In this document: piece by piece, positions 40,989-50,554 of the stretch
How positions within the stretch are numbered: the first letter of the stretch is position 1
Layout of the letters: each line of letters opens with the position of its first letter
From: Candidatus Contubernalis alkalaceticus
GTDB taxonomy: Bacteria > Bacillota > Dethiobacteria > SKNC01
Assembly (NCBI RefSeq): GCF_022558445.1
Contig: NZ_CP054699.1
Span: 576,001-640,000, forward strand
DNA: 64,000 nucleotides
Direction of reading: 5' to 3'
Position numbers and translations under genes: made by a program
Notes under the pieces: generated by a model
Told to the model about the DNA's origin: nothing
The model's database searches: none
The model's input: the letters and a program-made list of their open reading frames with translations, nothing else

Positions 40989-41130
40989 GAAAACAGGTAT
41001 TTAAAAAGACTTGCTAATTTAGGTTAAATCTTAGCCAGGCTTCGAATGGAGGCAGTGCCTGGATCTGTTCCAGCTCTCCCTTAATAAATAAATTTTTAAT
41101 TTGGCGGGTAATTTGAACCTGATTATGATG

Positions 41131-41475
41131 GTATAGTGATGATTGACAGTAGAGTTGAAAGAGAAAGGATCTTTAAAGACGAAATTGTTAATGCCCCAAT
41201 TATTAACAAAATATCGGGCGTTGACCGCGATTATATTTGGATTAAACCAGTTGTCGGTCTGTCAGGTGACATATTAGAATTTAGATAGGGCAGAGTATTT
41301 CGAAATGGTCTATTGTTGGTGGAGGACTATATTTAAGGAAGAAATTATTTGTATTGACGAAGTAATTGCAGTTCCTTAAAAACCATATTTTTGTCATGGG
41401 GGATAACAGGAATGCCAGCAGGGACAGCAGGTAGGTAGGCCCAATCCCTCTTGAAAATTTTCAGAGTAAAGTATG
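41131..41475 (+). pseudogene. Decayed signal peptidase I gene
   Basis: Pieces in several frames match the signal peptidase I family in order: I-W-I-K-P-V-V-G-L-S-G-D-I-L-E (the catalytic Lys region, cf. YIKRVVGLPGD), G-R-V-F-R-N-G, V-I-A-V-P, and G-D-N-R-N-A-S-R-D-S-R (the box near the C-terminus), followed by G-P-I-P-L-E-N-F. Stops follow E-F-R, E-D-Y-I, A-V-P and others. The N-terminal Ser region is missing. Confidence 0.8.
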
Positions 41476-41501
41476 TATTAATAATTGAGGAGGCAGTAGA
41501 G

Positions 41502-42203
41502 TTGTCCAATGAAATAAAGAATTATATTGATAATGGAATGATAAAAATTCATGGAGGAGAAATACAACTAAGAGATGATAGAACAAAAAAAGAATGGACA
41601 GTTGAAATAAAACCATTTTTTCTTTCAAAGTATCCCGTGACTAAGGAATTATTTTTAGCTATTACAAAAGAATCATCCCTTCCGTTGGATGGAAACCAGA
41701 AGCCAATGGTAAATGTTTCATGGAATGATGTAATTAATTTTTGTAATTTACTTTCTCAGAAAGCAGGATTGAAAAAATGTTATTCTAAAGATTATACTGG
41801 TAAAGATATTATCTGTGACTGGGAAGCAGAAGGTTATCGTCTTCCTTTAGAAGCAGAGTGGCAGTATGCTTGTAAAGCAGGAACAACAGGGTATAGATAT
41901 GGAGAGCTGGATATGATTGCATGGTTTAAAGATAATTCAGGAGGCAAACTCCAAGAAGTAGGCAGAAAGGAACCAAATGCATGGGGCCTGTATGATATGT
42001 TAGGGAATGTTTGGGAATGGTGTTGGGATATATATGATAAAGAAGTGTATGGTTCCTATCGAATTTTTCGTGGCGGTGGCTGGGCAGAGAAGGCCAGAGG
42101 TTGTGGGGCAACATGCCGACGCCGCAGCCATCCATCATTTTGCATTGATGATCTTGGATTCCGACTTGCTAAATCTGCTCCCTCAATAACAGGTGGTTAT
42201 TAA
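41502..42203 (+). CDS. FGE-sulfatase (SUMF1/EgtB-type) domain protein
   Basis: 233 residues from TTG 41502, 10 bases after GAGGAGG; the longer frame to 41451 runs into the signal peptidase remnant and is unlikely. It has the family's core: F-F-L-S-K-Y-P-V-T-K-E-L-F, V-N-V-S-W-N-D-V-I-N-F-C, Y-R-L-P-L-E-A-E-W-Q-Y-A, G-L-Y-D-M-L-G-N-V-W-E-W and G-F-R-L-A at the end. Members activate sulfatases or act on other targets; the Cys pair typical of true formylglycine enzymes is not clearly kept (C-G-A-T-C), so a different role is likely. No sulfatase gene is nearby. Confidence 0.9.
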   Translation: MSNEIKNYIDNGMIKIHGGEIQLRDDRTKKEWTVEIKPFFLSKYPVTKELFLAITKESSLPLDGNQKPMVNVSWNDVINFCNLLSQKAGLKKCYSKDYTGKDIICDWEAEGYRLPLEAEWQYACKAGTTGYRYGELDMIAWFKDNSGGKLQEVGRKEPNAWGLYDMLGNVWEWCWDIYDKEVYGSYRIFRGGGWAEKARGCGATCRRRSHPSFCIDDLGFRLAKSAPSITGGY

Positions 42204-42310
42204 GTCAGCGTTATCCATGTATCAAAAGCCCTAAGGGTTTTTATCGAAGCAGCAGAAAGAAAAGGACAGGCCTGTTTTAGTGGCAGGCCAAAAAATTAAA
42301 GGGGGAAGCC

Positions 42311-43036
42311 ATGAAAAAAAATATAATAATATTAGTAACTCTGTTTGCTATTGTATTTGTTATATCTTTTGCGGGATTACAAATAAGCAGCTCCAGGTCT
42401 TTTCAGTTTTTTGGCGGTTTAATAGAGCAGGTTGATACACAGGAAAAAGTAGTGGCATTAACGTTTGATGATGGGCCTACGGAGAAAACCGGTGAAATTT
42501 TAGAACTCCTGGAGGGCTTGGAGGTCGAAGCAACATTTTTTGTTACCGGCAGGGAATTAGAGCAGTATAAAGAGGAAGGGAAAAATATCGTATTAGCCGG
42601 TCATGAGTTGGGAAACCATTCTTATTCGCATAAACGAATGGTATTAAAATCGCCCTCATTTATACGAAAAGAAATTGAATTAACAAATCAGTTGATTAGA
42701 GAAGCAGGGTATCAAGGGGATATTCACTTCAGGCCTCCTAATGGGAAAAAGCTAATTCTGTTACCCTATATTTTAAGACAAAATGATATGAAAACCATAA
42801 TGTGGGATATAGAGCCGGATTCATATCCAGAGATTGCCTCCAGTTCACAAAAAATTATTGATCATGTTGTTGAAAATGTTAAGCCCGGATCAATAGTTCT
42901 TTTACATATCATGTATGAAAGTAGAATGGAATCGTTGAACGCCATTGAAGAAATTGTTGATACGTTGAGGGCAGAGGGATATACGTTTAAAACGGTATCT
43001 GAGCTGTTAGAATACCAGGGAAAAAATAACGTCTAA
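42311..43036 (+). CDS. Polysaccharide deacetylase (NodB family), membrane-anchored
   Basis: 241 residues with GGGGGAAG upstream. An N-terminal helix (5-25) anchors or exports it. The NodB domain shows T-F-D-D-G-P (metal Asp pair), G-N-H-S-Y-S-H (metal His), F-R-P-P-N-G, and P-G-S-I-V-L-L-H. It removes acetyl groups from peptidoglycan or exopolysaccharide sugars outside the membrane. Stands alone; upstream (42269-42289) a GGCCTG/CAGGCC hairpin may end the previous transcript. Confidence 0.93.
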   Translation: MKKNIIILVTLFAIVFVISFAGLQISSSRSFQFFGGLIEQVDTQEKVVALTFDDGPTEKTGEILELLEGLEVEATFFVTGRELEQYKEEGKNIVLAGHELGNHSYSHKRMVLKSPSFIRKEIELTNQLIREAGYQGDIHFRPPNGKKLILLPYILRQNDMKTIMWDIEPDSYPEIASSSQKIIDHVVENVKPGSIVLLHIMYESRMESLNAIEEIVDTLRAEGYTFKTVSELLEYQGKNNV

Positions 43037-43190
43037 TTTGTTAAGGGAGGACCAGCCTGCAATTACTGGTTATTTCCTTTTAGTCTAGCCACCTGTCCTC
43101 GCTAAAATTTTCATACAATACTGCAGCCTCCAGCGGTTTTCTTCGTTGAACAACAATAATTGGCTGTAGCTGCTCATTGCAAGCGGTTGG

Positions 43191-43321
43191 TGCTGCACGT
43201 GCAGCATATAAATTCGGTCAAGATCATCTTTGTAGGGTATAGGTCAATGCTTATTATCTATCTAAATATAGCTTTATCCGGTAAATGAAAAATTTTTGTA
43301 ATGATGCACTTGTGATATAAT
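43191..43321 (+). promoter_or_regulatory. Palindrome and extended -10 promoter before the potassium channel gene
   Basis: A perfect 16-bp palindrome TGCTGCACGTGCAGCA (43191-43206) and an extended -10 TGATATAAT ending at 43321, with no clear -35 box. The remainder of the 339-base gap 43037-43375 holds no gene. Confidence 0.5.
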
Positions 43322-43375
43322 ATTTACAGCAGAATTTTCCTGCAATCATTATATCTTACGGAAAAGGCCAAAACT

Positions 43376-45082
43376 ATGAAATCATTAAAAGATCTATTTT
43401 TTCCCCAGAAGCAGATGGAACACTTTGACGGGACAGAGGCCCAATATTTTCGAGTAGCGGACTATACGAAGCGTCTGCTGTATCGAATCCTGTTCCTGGC
43501 AGTGCTGTGGATTCTTATACTTATTCCCGTAGTAAAAAAATTTATGCTCATTTTTGAAGGTAGGGAAATAACCGCCGGCCAGGCAGCGATTTTTATATTT
43601 CAAACCATTACCACCACCGGATACGGGGAACTGCTTCCCTTCCATTCATTTCCCATGGTGATGATATCAATACTCTTAATGATATCCGGGGTCTTTCTAA
43701 TTTTCATGACTGCGGGAACCTTGATGGCCTCCCTCATTGAAAGCCGCATCACTCCCCGGGCTCCAACTTTTACGAATCAGGCGGGCCACGTGGTGTTCAC
43801 TTCTTATAACGAAACTGTAGCCCGCACTATTACCCTGCTTGAGAGCTGCCATATCCCTTATGTGGTGGCTGCCAGGGAACAAATTGAGGCTGTGGAACTG
43901 ATGCGGAGGGGAATTCAAAGTATCTGTGCCGATCCCAGGTATAATGAAGGTTTGAAAAAACTGAATATAGAAAACGCCCGACTCGTTGTGGCCGTAAATG
44001 AAGATACAGAAAATATCAATATCACTTTAGGTATTTCCAACATAAGCGATACTCTCATCCTGGCGGTGATGGAAAACGAAAACAGGGCTGAGCTGGCTTA
44101 TGCTGCAGGGGCTCATTACGTGGTTCCCCTGGAAGAAGAGCTGGGTAGGCAGCTGGTGGATTGGATTTGTGCCGATGCCAGCCCCACAAGCTTCCTTGAA
44201 CTGCTAAATGTGGAAGTGCCCTCTGAGATTGTGGCTCAGTTAAAACCAAGTATCATCCATGTGGGAGCCGACAGTGAATTCAGCGGAAAGACAATAGGTG
44301 ACGCTAAATTGCGCACGGAAACCGGGGCCACCATAGCTGCAATCTGGGAGGAGGACGGCACTATATCCCCCCCTTCGCCATCAAGCCTGCTTAATGAATC
44401 TACTCTTTTGGTATTGGGGCCACATGATAATGTTGACCGGCTGGCTTCCCTTATGGGCGGCCCCGGACCCGGAGAGCATGTTGTTGTAATTGGTGGGGGA
44501 AAAGTAGGGCAGGAAGCAGGAAAAAGATTAAATGATACCGGCATTGAGCCCCATGTAATAGACATTAAGAGGCGCCCCCTTTATTTTCGGGGTAAACTGG
44601 TAGTGGGGGACGCAACAAAACCTCATGTCCTGCAGGAGGTCAACATAGACAAAGCCAATACTCTCATTGTTACCATTAATGACGACAGCCTCAACATATT
44701 TTCCGTTCTGGCCGCCAGGCAGATAAACCCCCATATCAATATTATGGCCCGGGCTATCCACGTGGATGCCATCGAACGCCAGCGCCAGGCAGGCAGCAAT
44801 CATGTCCTTTCGGAATCAATGCTTGGCTTTCAGCTTCTGCAGATTGCCATGGTAAAGATGGGTGTACTGCCAAAGCTTTCAAACTACGTGGTTCGGGAAG
44901 TAACCTGGAAAGGTGAACCGGTAACTATTCAGGAACTGGCAATAAAAAATTCGGAGAATTTTAAGATAATATGCATTGTGGAAAACAATAAAGCTATGGA
45001 ACCTTCGTTAAATTATTCATTGCAGAAGGGTTCGCGCCTGGTGATTTTAGGTTCACCGGAACATATAGATCATTTATTCTAA
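43376..45082 (+). CDS. Potassium channel with two RCK (TrkA-N) regulatory regions
   Basis: 568 residues. Two membrane helices flank the selectivity filter T-T-T-G-Y-G-E (about residue 80-86), then two Rossmann-type RCK/TrkA units: H-V-V-F-T-S-Y-N (about 139) and H-V-V-V-I-G-G-G-K-V-G-Q-E-A-G (about 360), the second with a good G-x-G-x-x-G nucleotide loop; TrkA-C-like segments follow each. A ligand-gated two-helix K+ channel of the MthK/Kch type. The 10-kDa pore part and duplicated RCK are standard. Confidence 0.93.
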   Translation: MKSLKDLFFPQKQMEHFDGTEAQYFRVADYTKRLLYRILFLAVLWILILIPVVKKFMLIFEGREITAGQAAIFIFQTITTTGYGELLPFHSFPMVMISILLMISGVFLIFMTAGTLMASLIESRITPRAPTFTNQAGHVVFTSYNETVARTITLLESCHIPYVVAAREQIEAVELMRRGIQSICADPRYNEGLKKLNIENARLVVAVNEDTENINITLGISNISDTLILAVMENENRAELAYAAGAHYVVPLEEELGRQLVDWICADASPTSFLELLNVEVPSEIVAQLKPSIIHVGADSEFSGKTIGDAKLRTETGATIAAIWEEDGTISPPSPSSLLNESTLLVLGPHDNVDRLASLMGGPGPGEHVVVIGGGKVGQEAGKRLNDTGIEPHVIDIKRRPLYFRGKLVVGDATKPHVLQEVNIDKANTLIVTINDDSLNIFSVLAARQINPHINIMARAIHVDAIERQRQAGSNHVLSESMLGFQLLQIAMVKMGVLPKLSNYVVREVTWKGEPVTIQELAIKNSENFKIICIVENNKAMEPSLNYSLQKGSRLVILGSPEHIDHLF

Positions 45083-45172
45083 AATGATTGAAGGGCATAA
45101 CTCAAACGGACCTTCCTCCCAAGAAGAATGAAAGATCGGAACAGTAGCTACTTAGCCTGAGGAGTAGAAGCA

Positions 45173-45292
45173 GTGCTGAAATATTTTGGCCTGAAACCCA
45201 GCAAAGAATATTTAAAGCATTTACTGGCTGCAAGGGATATGTTATCGGAAGAAGATTATCAAAAATTACAATCGTGTAAAACCATAGACTAA
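45173..45292 (+). CDS. Small protein preceding the MerR gene
   Basis: 39 residues from GTG 45173, 8 bases after GAGGAG. The sequence ends S-E-E-D-Y-Q-K-L and looks like a short amphipathic helical protein. Its stop overlaps the next gene's ATG by one base (TAATG), so it is probably translated and coupled. Family unknown. Confidence 0.5.
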   Translation: MLKYFGLKPSKEYLKHLLAARDMLSEEDYQKLQSCKTID

Positions 45293-46116
45293 TGTTTAAA
45301 AACAGCGCAGAGGATATGCTGGAAATCATGAAAAATAAGAAGAAACAAGGTTTTGAAAAAGGAGATACCTTTACAACCTCTCAGGTTGCGGCTGAATGTG
45401 AAATTCATCCCAATACGGTCAGGCAGTACGAGGAGCTGGGTTTTATTCCGCCGGTGCCCAGGGCAAAAAACGGCTATCGGGTTTTCAGCAGGCTTCATCT
45501 CGAGCATGTTCGCATGGTAAAAATAGCATTTTGCAGTACCTGGCTGGGGGGTGCTATCCGTAAAAAAGCACTATCGGTGCTGCAGCTATCTGCTGCCGGC
45601 AGTTTTGACCAGGCAGTAGAGAGGGCACTGGAACACCTGACTCTGGTGCAGAAGGAGAGAGAAAAGGCGGAAATTGCTGCTGAAATTTTAGAAGCCTGGG
45701 CTGTAAATAATTATGAACGTATAGAGCTGCCAGGGCAGTATTTGAAGACCAATAAAGCAGCGGAACTGCTGGACATCACATTAGATGCGCTTCGAAGTTG
45801 GGAACGCAACGGGTTGATAAATATTCCCCGGGACCCTGAAAACGGATACCGTATATATGGTAGGGATGAGCTTCACAGGTTGTATGTAATTCGCGCGCTG
45901 CGCAAGGCAAGGTTCAGCCTGATGTCCATTCATCATATGTTCAGGCAGTATGACCGGGGAGTAAGAAAGGGGCTAACCGGGATTTTGGACCAGCTTCCTC
46001 CGGAGGAGGAGGACATCGTATATAATACCAACCGGTGGCTTACTAAAATTAAAAAAATAGAACAGGCTGCCGGGGAATTGATTGAGTGCCTGGAACGAAT
46101 CATTAATTATCACTAA
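45292..46116 (+). CDS. Regulator with two MerR helix-turn-helix domains
   Basis: 274 residues. First MerR domain at about 26-75 (T-S-Q-V-A-A-E-C-E-I-H-P-N-T-V-R-Q-Y-E-E-L-G-F), second at about 152-205 (T-N-K-A-A-E-L-L-D-I-T-L-D-A-L-R-S-W-E-R-N-G-L), each followed by the winged N-G-Y-R-(V/I)-(F/Y). The stretch between them is a coiled helix. MerR proteins normally have one such domain and dimerise; here one chain could bind as a pseudo-dimer. No ligand domain with Cys is present. Target unknown. Confidence 0.9.
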   Translation: MFKNSAEDMLEIMKNKKKQGFEKGDTFTTSQVAAECEIHPNTVRQYEELGFIPPVPRAKNGYRVFSRLHLEHVRMVKIAFCSTWLGGAIRKKALSVLQLSAAGSFDQAVERALEHLTLVQKEREKAEIAAEILEAWAVNNYERIELPGQYLKTNKAAELLDITLDALRSWERNGLINIPRDPENGYRIYGRDELHRLYVIRALRKARFSLMSIHHMFRQYDRGVRKGLTGILDQLPPEEEDIVYNTNRWLTKIKKIEQAAGELIECLERIINYH

Positions 46117-46159
46117 TTATAAACCTGGGCACAACAGGATGACCTCCCCCTTGAGTTAA

Positions 46160-46186
46160 AAACCCTCCATTAGCGCACCAGGGTTT
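46160..46186 (+). terminator. Hairpin after the double MerR gene
   Basis: AAACCCT (46160-46166) pairs with AGGGTTT (46180-46186); the T-run after it is interrupted, so termination is uncertain. Confidence 0.4.
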
Positions 46187-46237
46187 GTATTTGATGTAAT
46201 ATTAAAGTGCAAATCAGCTAAAGGGAGGGTATTAAAA

Positions 46238-47428
46238 ATGTACATGAATCATGATAAGTATGTTGAGTACTGTGTAAATCGGCTTTCGGTGGAAATTGGA
46301 GCCCGGCCGGCCGGGTCACAGGCCAACAGGAGGGCGGCAGACTTTATAGGCGGGGAAATGAAGCAGGCGGGATACCAGGTGGTTGAGCAGAAGTACCCCT
46401 GCCCTGATTGGCAGGCTGTTTCCGGAGAGCTGACGGTGGCGGGGAAAAAGGTCCCGTTAGTTATAAACACCTTTTCTCCCTCCTGTGATATGGAAGCAGA
46501 ACTGGTTCCAGTCACTTCGGTGGAGGAACTTCAAAACCTTGATTTAACCGGCAGGATCGCTGTGATTCACGGAGAGATTACGGCCACCAGCTTTATGCCT
46601 AAAAACTTCGATAGACGTTTATACATGGATGAAAATAAGGATCGGTTTATAGAGCTTTTGGAAAAAGGCAGGCCCGCTGCCGTAATAACCGTATCCCACT
46701 ATGATATTCCGCTGCCGGTAATTGAAGACAGCGAATTGGATATTCCTTCGGTGACAGTATACAGGGATGAAGGGAAATTTGTAGTTGAAAGTGCAGGGGA
46801 AAAGGCCAGACTGAAAATTGTTACCCGGAGGAGAGCCGGTACCGGTTCCAATGTGATTGGCCGGTGGGGGCAGGGGGGAAAAAAGATCCTGTTATGTGCT
46901 CATTATGATACAAAACCTGGGACACCGGGGGCAATGGATAACGCGTCAGGGGTTGCGGCTTTACTGCTGCTGGCATGGCAGCTGAGAAAGTTGAAAACCA
47001 AAGCGGCAGTGGAGCTGGTTGCCTTTGGGGGTGAAGACAGCTGGTTTCCCGGAGATGCTTTATATATCCAAGAATTTCCTCCGGATGACCTTGCCGCAGC
47101 CATTAATATTGACGGCGTCGGTGCAGTGAATGCCAGCACTACCATGGCTATTTTTGGATGTTCCGATGAACTGACAGCCCGGATCAGCCAAACCGCTAAA
47201 GCATATGGGGATTTTGTTCAGGGACCGTTTTATGAAAGTGACCACGGGTTTTTCTGGCCGCTGAGGATTCCTACCTTAGCTTTCACCTCCATGTGTATGG
47301 AACTCTTGGGTAGGGTTACCCACACAGAAAATGATACCATTGACCTGCTGGATACCCGCAAAATTGAACAAACGGCAGGCCTGGTACTGGAAATTGTGCA
47401 CATGTTGACCAGCAGTGCGGATAATTGA
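46238..47428 (+). CDS. M28-family metallopeptidase
   Basis: 396 residues with AAAGGGAGGG upstream. The zinc ligands of the M28 family can be seen in order: A-H-Y-D-T-K (His, about 226), A-M-D-N-A-S-G (Asp), F-G-G-E-D-S (catalytic Glu then metal residue), N-I-D-G-V-G, and E-S-D-H near 330. An inserted PA-like domain (about 75-200) precedes the catalytic core. No signal peptide, so an intracellular aminopeptidase is likely. Stands alone. Confidence 0.92.
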   Translation: MYMNHDKYVEYCVNRLSVEIGARPAGSQANRRAADFIGGEMKQAGYQVVEQKYPCPDWQAVSGELTVAGKKVPLVINTFSPSCDMEAELVPVTSVEELQNLDLTGRIAVIHGEITATSFMPKNFDRRLYMDENKDRFIELLEKGRPAAVITVSHYDIPLPVIEDSELDIPSVTVYRDEGKFVVESAGEKARLKIVTRRRAGTGSNVIGRWGQGGKKILLCAHYDTKPGTPGAMDNASGVAALLLLAWQLRKLKTKAAVELVAFGGEDSWFPGDALYIQEFPPDDLAAAINIDGVGAVNASTTMAIFGCSDELTARISQTAKAYGDFVQGPFYESDHGFFWPLRIPTLAFTSMCMELLGRVTHTENDTIDLLDTRKIEQTAGLVLEIVHMLTSSADN

Positions 47429-47635
47429 AAAGCAGGGTAGATACTCTCTACCCCTTGTGGATATATTATCTCAAATTAATTCCAAAAGAGAATGGATAAC
47501 TATCATAGCCTGGCATGAACACTGGGGAGCATCTGTTCAGGGGAATTGAAATTTCTGAATCTTATTCCCATAAATGTTTTTCGTACCATCCCAGCTTATT
47601 AACTATCTTAAAAGCAACAAAACCAAATGACAGTC

Positions 47636-47875
47636 CTAATATTGAACCCAAGCCTCAATTAATATTTCAAGACTTTCCATAACCTGTGCCCTTTTGTTTT
47701 CCGGGATGCTTTCAAAGATGCCTTTTAGATATGAATCAAAGATTGTATTGATACTGGCAAAAGCGCCCTCTCCTTCCTCAGTTAACCTTATCTTTACATA
47801 CCTTCTATTATCGGGATCAATTAGCCTTTCGACTAAACTGCGGTTTACGAGACTGTATTTTTCCAAACATCCCAT
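47636..47875 (-). pseudogene. MarR-family C-terminal fragment
   Basis: 79 residues ending a MarR regulator: V-E-R-L-I-D-P-D-N-R-R-Y-V-K-I-R-L-T-E-E-G-E (the wing) and a final dimer helix. The frame is open further to about 47992, but that part (L-V-F-V-L-R-D-L-I-G-V-L-G-K-N) does not give the expected first helices, and no start with a ribosome site is visible. It is therefore probably the tail of a decayed gene. Nothing else coding was found between 47876 and 48196. Confidence 0.6.
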
Positions 47876-48196
47876 GTTTTTACCTAAAACTCCTATTAAG
47901 TCTCTTAAAACAAAAACTAGACAATTTGCTGCAAAGGGATTACGGTATGTATGTAGAAATACAATGTAATTAGAAAATAATACATTAATTAGTCACTTGT
48001 AATCAGTGAAGAGTGGGGAGTAAAAATAGTTTCTACATTTTTTAACAAATAATTTAAAAGACTTCGACGTCCAATAGGTATGCAAAAAGGATTGCCAGAA
48101 GGACTACAGGAAAAGCTACAGGTAGAGGTTTAAGAAGATTATTTAAGTAACCATGGCTTAGTAAATTGTATGTTAACCCGGGAAAGGAGAATTGAT

Positions 48197-48622
48197 TTGG
48201 CAAAAATAATGAGGGCTGCAGAGATGGAAAAATGTATAGGATGTTACTGCTGTATGCTGGCCTGTGCCAGACAGGTACACAGCTCTCTTTCTTTAGATCG
48301 TTCCGGTATTCACATTCGCACCCTGGGAGGCTTGACTGCGGGATTCCAGGCGGTGGTCTGCCTGGCCTGCCTGCCGGCACCCTGTGCAGAAGCCTGTCCC
48401 ACCGGTGCTTTCCGTCAGAGAAAGGGAGGAGTCCGGTACAGCAGGGAAGCCTGTATTTATTGCGGCTCCTGTAAGGAGGCCTGCCCTGTGGAGGCCATAA
48501 TCATGGACCGGGAAACCGGAGAACCCGTGGTTTGTTATCACTGCGGACGCTGTGTCCCTTTTTGTCCTCACAGCTGTCTGATTATGACGGAGGATAAAAA
48601 GACCAAAGGAGATGTGGTATAG
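48197..48622 (+). CDS. Polyferredoxin subunit for the adjacent AOR
   Basis: 141 residues from TTG 48197 (AAAGGAG 6 bases upstream; ATG 48170 lies in front of that site). Four cysteine groups of ferredoxin type: C-I-G-C-Y-C-C-M-L-A-C, C-L-A-C..C-A-E-A-C-P, C-I-Y-C-G-S-C-K-E-A-C-P and C-Y-H-C-G-R-C-V-P-F-C-P. It probably carries electrons from the aldehyde oxidoreductase, with whose gene it overlaps by one base (TAGTG). Confidence 0.92.
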   Translation: MAKIMRAAEMEKCIGCYCCMLACARQVHSSLSLDRSGIHIRTLGGLTAGFQAVVCLACLPAPCAEACPTGAFRQRKGGVRYSREACIYCGSCKEACPVEAIIMDRETGEPVVCYHCGRCVPFCPHSCLIMTEDKKTKGDVV

Positions 48623-50373
48623 TGTTTTCTCATGGCTATGTTAGAATAATGGAGGTAAACCTTGACAAGGGAAAAGGGAGGGTTATCAAACGGGAGGACC
48701 TGGTAAACTGCCTGGGGGGAAGCGGCCTGGCGGCAGCACTGTACCAGGAGTACGGCCTTCCGGAAGAATCACCCTTTCATCCGGACCAACCCCTGATTTT
48801 TGCCATAGGGCCCCTAAATGGACTTTTCCCCCTGATGAGCAAGGTAGTGCTGGGATTTAAATCCCCCTACAACGGGCATTATGCCGAAACCCATGCCGGG
48901 GGGCGCATGGGTACAATAATGCGTTTTGCGGATATTGATGCCCTGGTTATCCGGGGGAAGGCCCAAAGGCCTTCTTACCTGGTTGCGGGTTCCCGGGAAA
49001 TGAACGTAAAGGACGCCCGTCACCTTTGGGGACTGGACACTACCTTAACAGCCCGCCTGATCCGGCAGAAGGAAGCCAGGGGCCATGGGAAACGCAGCAT
49101 TTTGAGGATTGGTGTTTCCGGGGAAAACCTGGTTAAAATTGCCGGTATTAACGTGGACACCTTTCGCCATTTTGGGAGGCTGGGGGCCGGTGCCCTCATG
49201 GGTTCAAAATTCCTTAAAGCCATAATGCTTATTGGGGACTCCTCTTTTGATCTGGATTTTGGCCCTTCCTATAAAAAGCTTTACAAGAAACTGTTCCAGG
49301 AGCTGGTGGGGTCAGATATGATGACGAAATACCACGGTCTTGGGACAACGGGAAACGTTCTTCTCTTAGAGAAGATGAAATCCCTGCCGGTGAAAAACCT
49401 GCAGTCCACGACCTTCCCTGAAGCAGAAGGAATTTCCGGAGAATACTTTGCCGACAAACTGCTCCTGAGGCAGATTGCCTGTATCGGCTGCCCCATTGGC
49501 TGTATACATATCGGCCTGCTGCGGGAAAAGTTTGGGGAGGAGCATGAATACTGCTACCGTCAGGTTTCCTATGACCATGAACCGGTTTTTGCAATGGGGA
49601 GCATGCTGGGAATTTCCCGGGCGGAAGAAGTCATCACCCTGCTGGACCAGGTGGAGAAATTCGGGTTGGACGTGATTAGCGCCGGAGTGGCCCTGGCCTG
49701 GGCAACGGAAGCCCTGGAGAAGGGATTAATTTCAAAGGAAGAGACTCTGGCTCCCTTTAAGTTCGGCAGCAGCAAAGAATATTTGGAGGGAATACAGTAC
49801 CTGTCCGAAGGAACTAATGAATTCTACCGGCTGTTGGGGGATGGGGTTTCTGCTGCTGCATCTAATTACGGAGGTGAGGATTTTGCCTGCGTGTTAGGTC
49901 AGGAAATGGCCGGTTATGCCACGGGGCCAATTTTCTTCGTATCCCAGGCCATGGGTTTTCGCCTTTCACACCTGGACACGGCGGGATACCAGCTTGACCA
50001 GATGCGCGAGGAATTTACTCCTCAAAGGGTTGTGGAACTTTTAGAGAAGGAAGAAAGGCAGAGAGTGCTGTTAACCTCCATGGTAGCCTGCCTGTTCGCC
50101 CGAAAACTTTATACACCGGAGGTTCTGCAGGAGGCCCTGGAGGCAGTTGGCCTCAAAAACCAGGGGAAGAGCCTGGAAGAATTAGGTGAGGAAATCCGCC
50201 GATTACGCTGGAGGGTTAAGTTCTCTACGGGATTCACACCGGAAGAAACGGTAATTCCCAGGCGTTTTACTGAAATAGAAAACTTTAAGGGCGTTCCCTC
50301 CGGGGAATATATGAAGGATCTAATTAAAGTGTATTCCCGTTCTATCAATAACCTTCGAGATAAGAAAAAATAG
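48622..50373 (+). CDS. Aldehyde ferredoxin oxidoreductase family protein (tungsten type)
   Basis: 583 residues, GTG start after AAAGGAGATG. N-terminal AOR domain with G-G-S-G-L-A-A-A and G-P-L-N-G, A-E-T-H-A-G-G-R-M-G (pterin-binding region), the cluster motif C-I-G-C-P-I-G-C (about 290) with its fourth Cys probably in M-V-A-C-L-F-A-R (about 490). Such enzymes oxidise aldehydes to acids with a W- or Mo-bis-pterin and one 4Fe-4S cluster. Paralogs without firm substrate are common, so aldehyde specificity is not certain. Forms a two-gene operon with the polyferredoxin. Confidence 0.93.
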   Translation: MFSHGYVRIMEVNLDKGKGRVIKREDLVNCLGGSGLAAALYQEYGLPEESPFHPDQPLIFAIGPLNGLFPLMSKVVLGFKSPYNGHYAETHAGGRMGTIMRFADIDALVIRGKAQRPSYLVAGSREMNVKDARHLWGLDTTLTARLIRQKEARGHGKRSILRIGVSGENLVKIAGINVDTFRHFGRLGAGALMGSKFLKAIMLIGDSSFDLDFGPSYKKLYKKLFQELVGSDMMTKYHGLGTTGNVLLLEKMKSLPVKNLQSTTFPEAEGISGEYFADKLLLRQIACIGCPIGCIHIGLLREKFGEEHEYCYRQVSYDHEPVFAMGSMLGISRAEEVITLLDQVEKFGLDVISAGVALAWATEALEKGLISKEETLAPFKFGSSKEYLEGIQYLSEGTNEFYRLLGDGVSAAASNYGGEDFACVLGQEMAGYATGPIFFVSQAMGFRLSHLDTAGYQLDQMREEFTPQRVVELLEKEERQRVLLTSMVACLFARKLYTPEVLQEALEAVGLKNQGKSLEELGEEIRRLRWRVKFSTGFTPEETVIPRRFTEIENFKGVPSGEYMKDLIKVYSRSINNLRDKKK

Positions 50374-50554
50374 TGTGCTTAAAAAAACCACAATAATCTC
50401 ATTCTGACTCACTATAATTATACAAATCGCTGTGTGGCAGGGAAAATAAGTGGGAGACTATTATAATGGACCCAGGAAATGAGACACGATTTGGCAGAGG
50501 AAAAGCGACACCGATGTTGAAGTATTACGACAAACCGGAAAGGAGCATATCCCA

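Noticed and set aside
41014-41180. Minus-strand frame ending L-R-F-N-L-N, protein-like
   Set aside because: It looks like the tail of a lost gene, but part overlaps the better supported signal peptidase remnant on the plus strand, and no family is recognised.
43037-43375. Riboswitch or small RNA before the potassium channel gene
   Set aside because: Apart from one palindrome and a -10 box no conserved riboswitch pairing pattern was found.
47562-47651. 29-residue hydrophobic peptide on the minus strand after the MarR fragment
   Set aside because: One helix with a TTG start and a stop just before it; might be a coupled small membrane peptide, but there is no ribosome site and it is too short to judge.
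48054-48380. 108-residue minus-strand frame with a hydrophobic end before the ferredoxin gene
   Set aside because: Mostly the complement of the polyferredoxin gene; the hydrophobic tail alone is not enough for a gene.
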